Part shown: in pieces, positions 62,372-64,000 of the stretch
Position numbering within the stretch: the first letter of the stretch is position 1
How the letters are laid out: each line of letters opens with the position of its first letter
Source of the DNA: Pedobacter sp. Leaf176
GTDB lineage: Bacteria > Bacteroidota > Bacteroidia > Sphingobacteriales > Sphingobacteriaceae
Direction of reading: 5' to 3'
Length of the DNA: 64,000 nt
Assembly (NCBI RefSeq): GCF_001424305.1
Contig: NZ_LMPD01000006.1
Coordinates: 451,285 to 515,284, forward strand
Position numbers and translations under genes: made by a program
The notes under the pieces: model-generated
The model's input: the letters and a program-made list of their open reading frames with translations, nothing else
Told to the model about the DNA's origin: nothing
Database searches by the model: none

Positions 62372-63457
62372 TTATTTAACCCCATCTAAAATTCCCTGAT
62401 ATGCCGGTTTACGTCGATATTGTGCATCGAATGGCAATGGCCAGTCCGGGCGACTGTAATTTGAAGGAATCCAGCTATCACCATCCGTTACATTCCACTG
62501 CGTAATGCCAAATTGTTGTGCTTTCGGAATGGCATTATAAGCTTTCACAACTGCTTTATATTTTGCCGCTTGTTGCACTCCTAAATCAGTTGTATAAGTG
62601 AGCGATTGATTATTATCGGGATTTAGCGCGATATCAATTTCAGAAATATGAACCAATAAACCTGTTGCCGCAGCCGTTGAAATTGCTGCTGCTAAATTCG
62701 AATCCGTTTGAGTAACCCTGGTGTGCATTTGTAAGCCGATCCCATTGATGGGAATGCCTTGGCCTTTTAAATTATTAACCAGATTGATAATTGCCGTGCG
62801 TTTTGTCGGCCCGAATTCATGACCGTAATCATTATAAAAAAGTAAAGCACCCGGGTCGGCCTCATGTGCATATTGAAAAGCACGACCAATATAATCTACG
62901 CCCAGTTTCTGAACCCAGATGCTGTTTCTAAAAGTTCCATCTTCATTTATGGCTTCGTTAACGACATCCCACGAAACTACCTTTCCTTTAAAATGGCTTA
63001 CCACAGTTTGAATATGAGTTTTCAATAAGTTCTCCCATTCGGCTGTTGTGCCCTGGAATTTAGTAACCCAATCGGGAAGCGATTTATACCAGTTTAATGT
63101 ATGTCCGTGAATACGTTTCCCGTTAGTAATTGCGAAATCCACAAGGTAATCAGCTTCGCTCCAGGTATAAGTATCTTTTGATGGATGAACGGAAGCGAAC
63201 TTCATGGCATTCTCGGCCGTTATACTGTTAAATTCTTTAACTACGAGATTGCGATAATTCGTGTTGTTTTTCAAAAGCGATACGTTAACTGCAGCACCCA
63301 TTTTAAAAGGCATTTCTTTCTGCAAAGTCGTTTCTACGGTTGAAATAACCGGAGCTTCTTCAATACCATTATTGTTCTGCTTTTCGCAGGAGATACCTAA
63401 TAAGGCCATTGGTATTATCAGTTTCGAAAGCACACTAATTTTCGTCAATCCCATCAT
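62372..63457 (-). CDS. GH10-family endo-1,4-beta-xylanase, lipoprotein
   Basis: A 361-residue single-domain GH10. Lipobox ends at Cys24 (LLGISCEKQ), so it is anchored in the envelope, probably on the surface. TIM-barrel motifs are intact: FNSITAENAMKFASV, HTLNWYKSLPDWV, acid/base Glu168 in VSWDVVNEAIN and nucleophile Glu273 in LLVHISEIDIAL, plus FGITQWNVTDGDSW. It should cut the xylan backbone. It starts 1 nt after the GH2 gene stop and ends 7 nt before the GH3 start. Confidence 0.97.
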   Translation of the reverse strand: MMGLTKISVLSKLIIPMALLGISCEKQNNNGIEEAPVISTVETTLQKEMPFKMGAAVNVSLLKNNTNYRNLVVKEFNSITAENAMKFASVHPSKDTYTWSEADYLVDFAITNGKRIHGHTLNWYKSLPDWVTKFQGTTAEWENLLKTHIQTVVSHFKGKVVSWDVVNEAINEDGTFRNSIWVQKLGVDYIGRAFQYAHEADPGALLFYNDYGHEFGPTKRTAIINLVNNLKGQGIPINGIGLQMHTRVTQTDSNLAAAISTAAATGLLVHISEIDIALNPDNNQSLTYTTDLGVQQAAKYKAVVKAYNAIPKAQQFGITQWNVTDGDSWIPSNYSRPDWPLPFDAQYRRKPAYQGILDGVK

Positions 63458-63458
63458 A

Positions 63459-64000
63459 TTATTTATATTTCAGCTGCATCTGTTCGTAATAGTCTTTAAG
63501 AACATAGAAAGCTTTCTTTTTCTTACCTGTTTCGCTTATTAAACCTTTGCGGTTCCAGAAATTCTGATAAATCGGATGTTGCCTTCTTGGTGATCGGAAG
63601 TCCGTTAAAATCCATGGCGTCATACCACGCAAAGCAGTTATTTTACTTAGCATGGTAATCTGGTTTTTGTACAAAGCTTCCTGATATTCTTCGCTCCAAC
63701 GGGTATTTTCATCGGCATGGAAACCACCCAAAGCATCGCCTCCAAACTCTGTGATTACGACAGGTTTATTGTATTTTATATTGAAACTGTATTTGGTAAT
63801 TTCTGAGGGAGTTCCACCCCAATACCAGCCGGCATATTCGTTAAAGCTTACTAAATCGATCTTTTCACCCAGTGGATCGTTTAAAATAATTGAACTGCCT
63901 TCACGATGAACTTCTAAAGCTGCAGCAACTAGGCGGGTATCATCTAAAGAGCGGGCGGTTTCAGCCAGGTTGCTCATAAAGCTTAACCGGGCATCACTAA
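63459..64000 (-). CDS. GH2-family glycoside hydrolase, C-terminal part (gene cut by window edge)
   Basis: The frame stays open through the window edge: seven codons ahead of the first Met (63977) read SDARLSF and fit the same domain, so the true start lies beyond 64000. The visible 180 residues include the TIM-barrel motifs FNEYAGWYWGG and nucleophile Glu in VVITEFGGDALGG, and the C-terminal WILTDFRSPRRQHP and NRKGLISETGKKKKAFYVLKDYYE. This is the beta-glucuronidase branch of GH2. It is the first visible gene of the minus-strand glycan block and precedes GH10 by 1 nt. Confidence 0.9.
   Translation of the reverse strand, partial: SDARLSFMSNLAETARSLDDTRLVAAALEVHREGSSIILNDPLGEKIDLVSFNEYAGWYWGGTPSEITKYSFNIKYNKPVVITEFGGDALGGFHADENTRWSEEYQEALYKNQITMLSKITALRGMTPWILTDFRSPRRQHPIYQNFWNRKGLISETGKKKKAFYVLKDYYEQMQLKYK

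Overview
The window looks like chromosomal DNA of a Bacteroidota bacterium, most likely a soil or plant-associated member of the Sphingobacteriaceae (Pedobacter/Mucilaginibacter type). Reasons: an AT-rich composition, TonB-dependent receptors with CarboxypepD_reg plugs, many lipoproteins with short lipoboxes, promoter candidates of the TTTG / TAnnTTTG type instead of -35/-10 boxes, weak Shine-Dalgarno sequences, a Bacteroidota-type histone H1-like mini-protein, and a long minus-strand glycoside hydrolase cluster. The genus is inference; no rRNA gene is present.

Layout. 0.1-4.4 kb: an AraC-type regulator divergent from a TonB-dependent receptor plus HmuY-like lipoprotein (haem or iron capture), with clear operator-like repeats between them. 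4.6-8.7 kb: a histone H1-like protein, then the minus-strand set bphP-response regulator-haem oxygenase (red-light sensing with its own biliverdin supply) and a divergent response regulator. 8.7-12.2 kb: MscS channel, a tiny Lys/Ala-rich protein, a SpoIIAA-like protein, a lipoprotein esterase and Ku. 12.3-19.9 kb: a glycosyltransferase fused to a glycosidase-like domain, an S9 peptidase, an SpmA-SpmB fusion, a hypothetical protein and a hotdog thioesterase. 20.0-22.6 kb: a second TonB-dependent receptor, with a G-rich heptamer repeat at its 3' end and a promoter/operator overlap at its 5' end.

22.9-28.6 kb is the accessory stretch: tRNA-Arg(TCT) with a strong terminator, a pentapeptide-repeat protein fused to a nucleoside-deoxyribosyltransferase/TIR-like domain (the best candidate for an undescribed defence-type effector), an orphan exported protein, a GH172-family enzyme, a protein of unknown function, and gene-poor DNA holding two diverged copies of a roughly 160-nt repeat and a probable gene remnant. 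28.6-36.5 kb: pta-ackA, a CE1-like esterase, a large beta-propeller/HEAT/cytochrome c protein, a small lipoprotein and a response regulator. 36.6-41.4 kb: glycerol catabolism (DeoR-type regulator divergent from glpD-glpK-glpF). 41.7-46.5 kb: aldo/keto reductase, DUF4142 lipoprotein, LigD (partner of the Ku gene 31 kb away) and a small hypothetical.

46.7-64.0 kb is one co-directional minus-strand carbohydrate block, read from the window's right edge: GH2 (cut by the edge), GH10, GH3, GH2 with a malectin-like tail, an HGSNAT-like acyltransferase, GH2, a PL38/alginate-lyase-like enzyme, GH88, GH18, GH30, then an SDR (probable mannonate oxidoreductase) and UxuA. Genes are packed with gaps of about 1-60 nt, so it is probably one operon. 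The pairing of a uronan lyase with GH88 and the cytoplasmic mannonate steps argues that the target glycan carries glucuronic acid. No SusC/SusD pair or regulator is visible; they may lie beyond the right edge.
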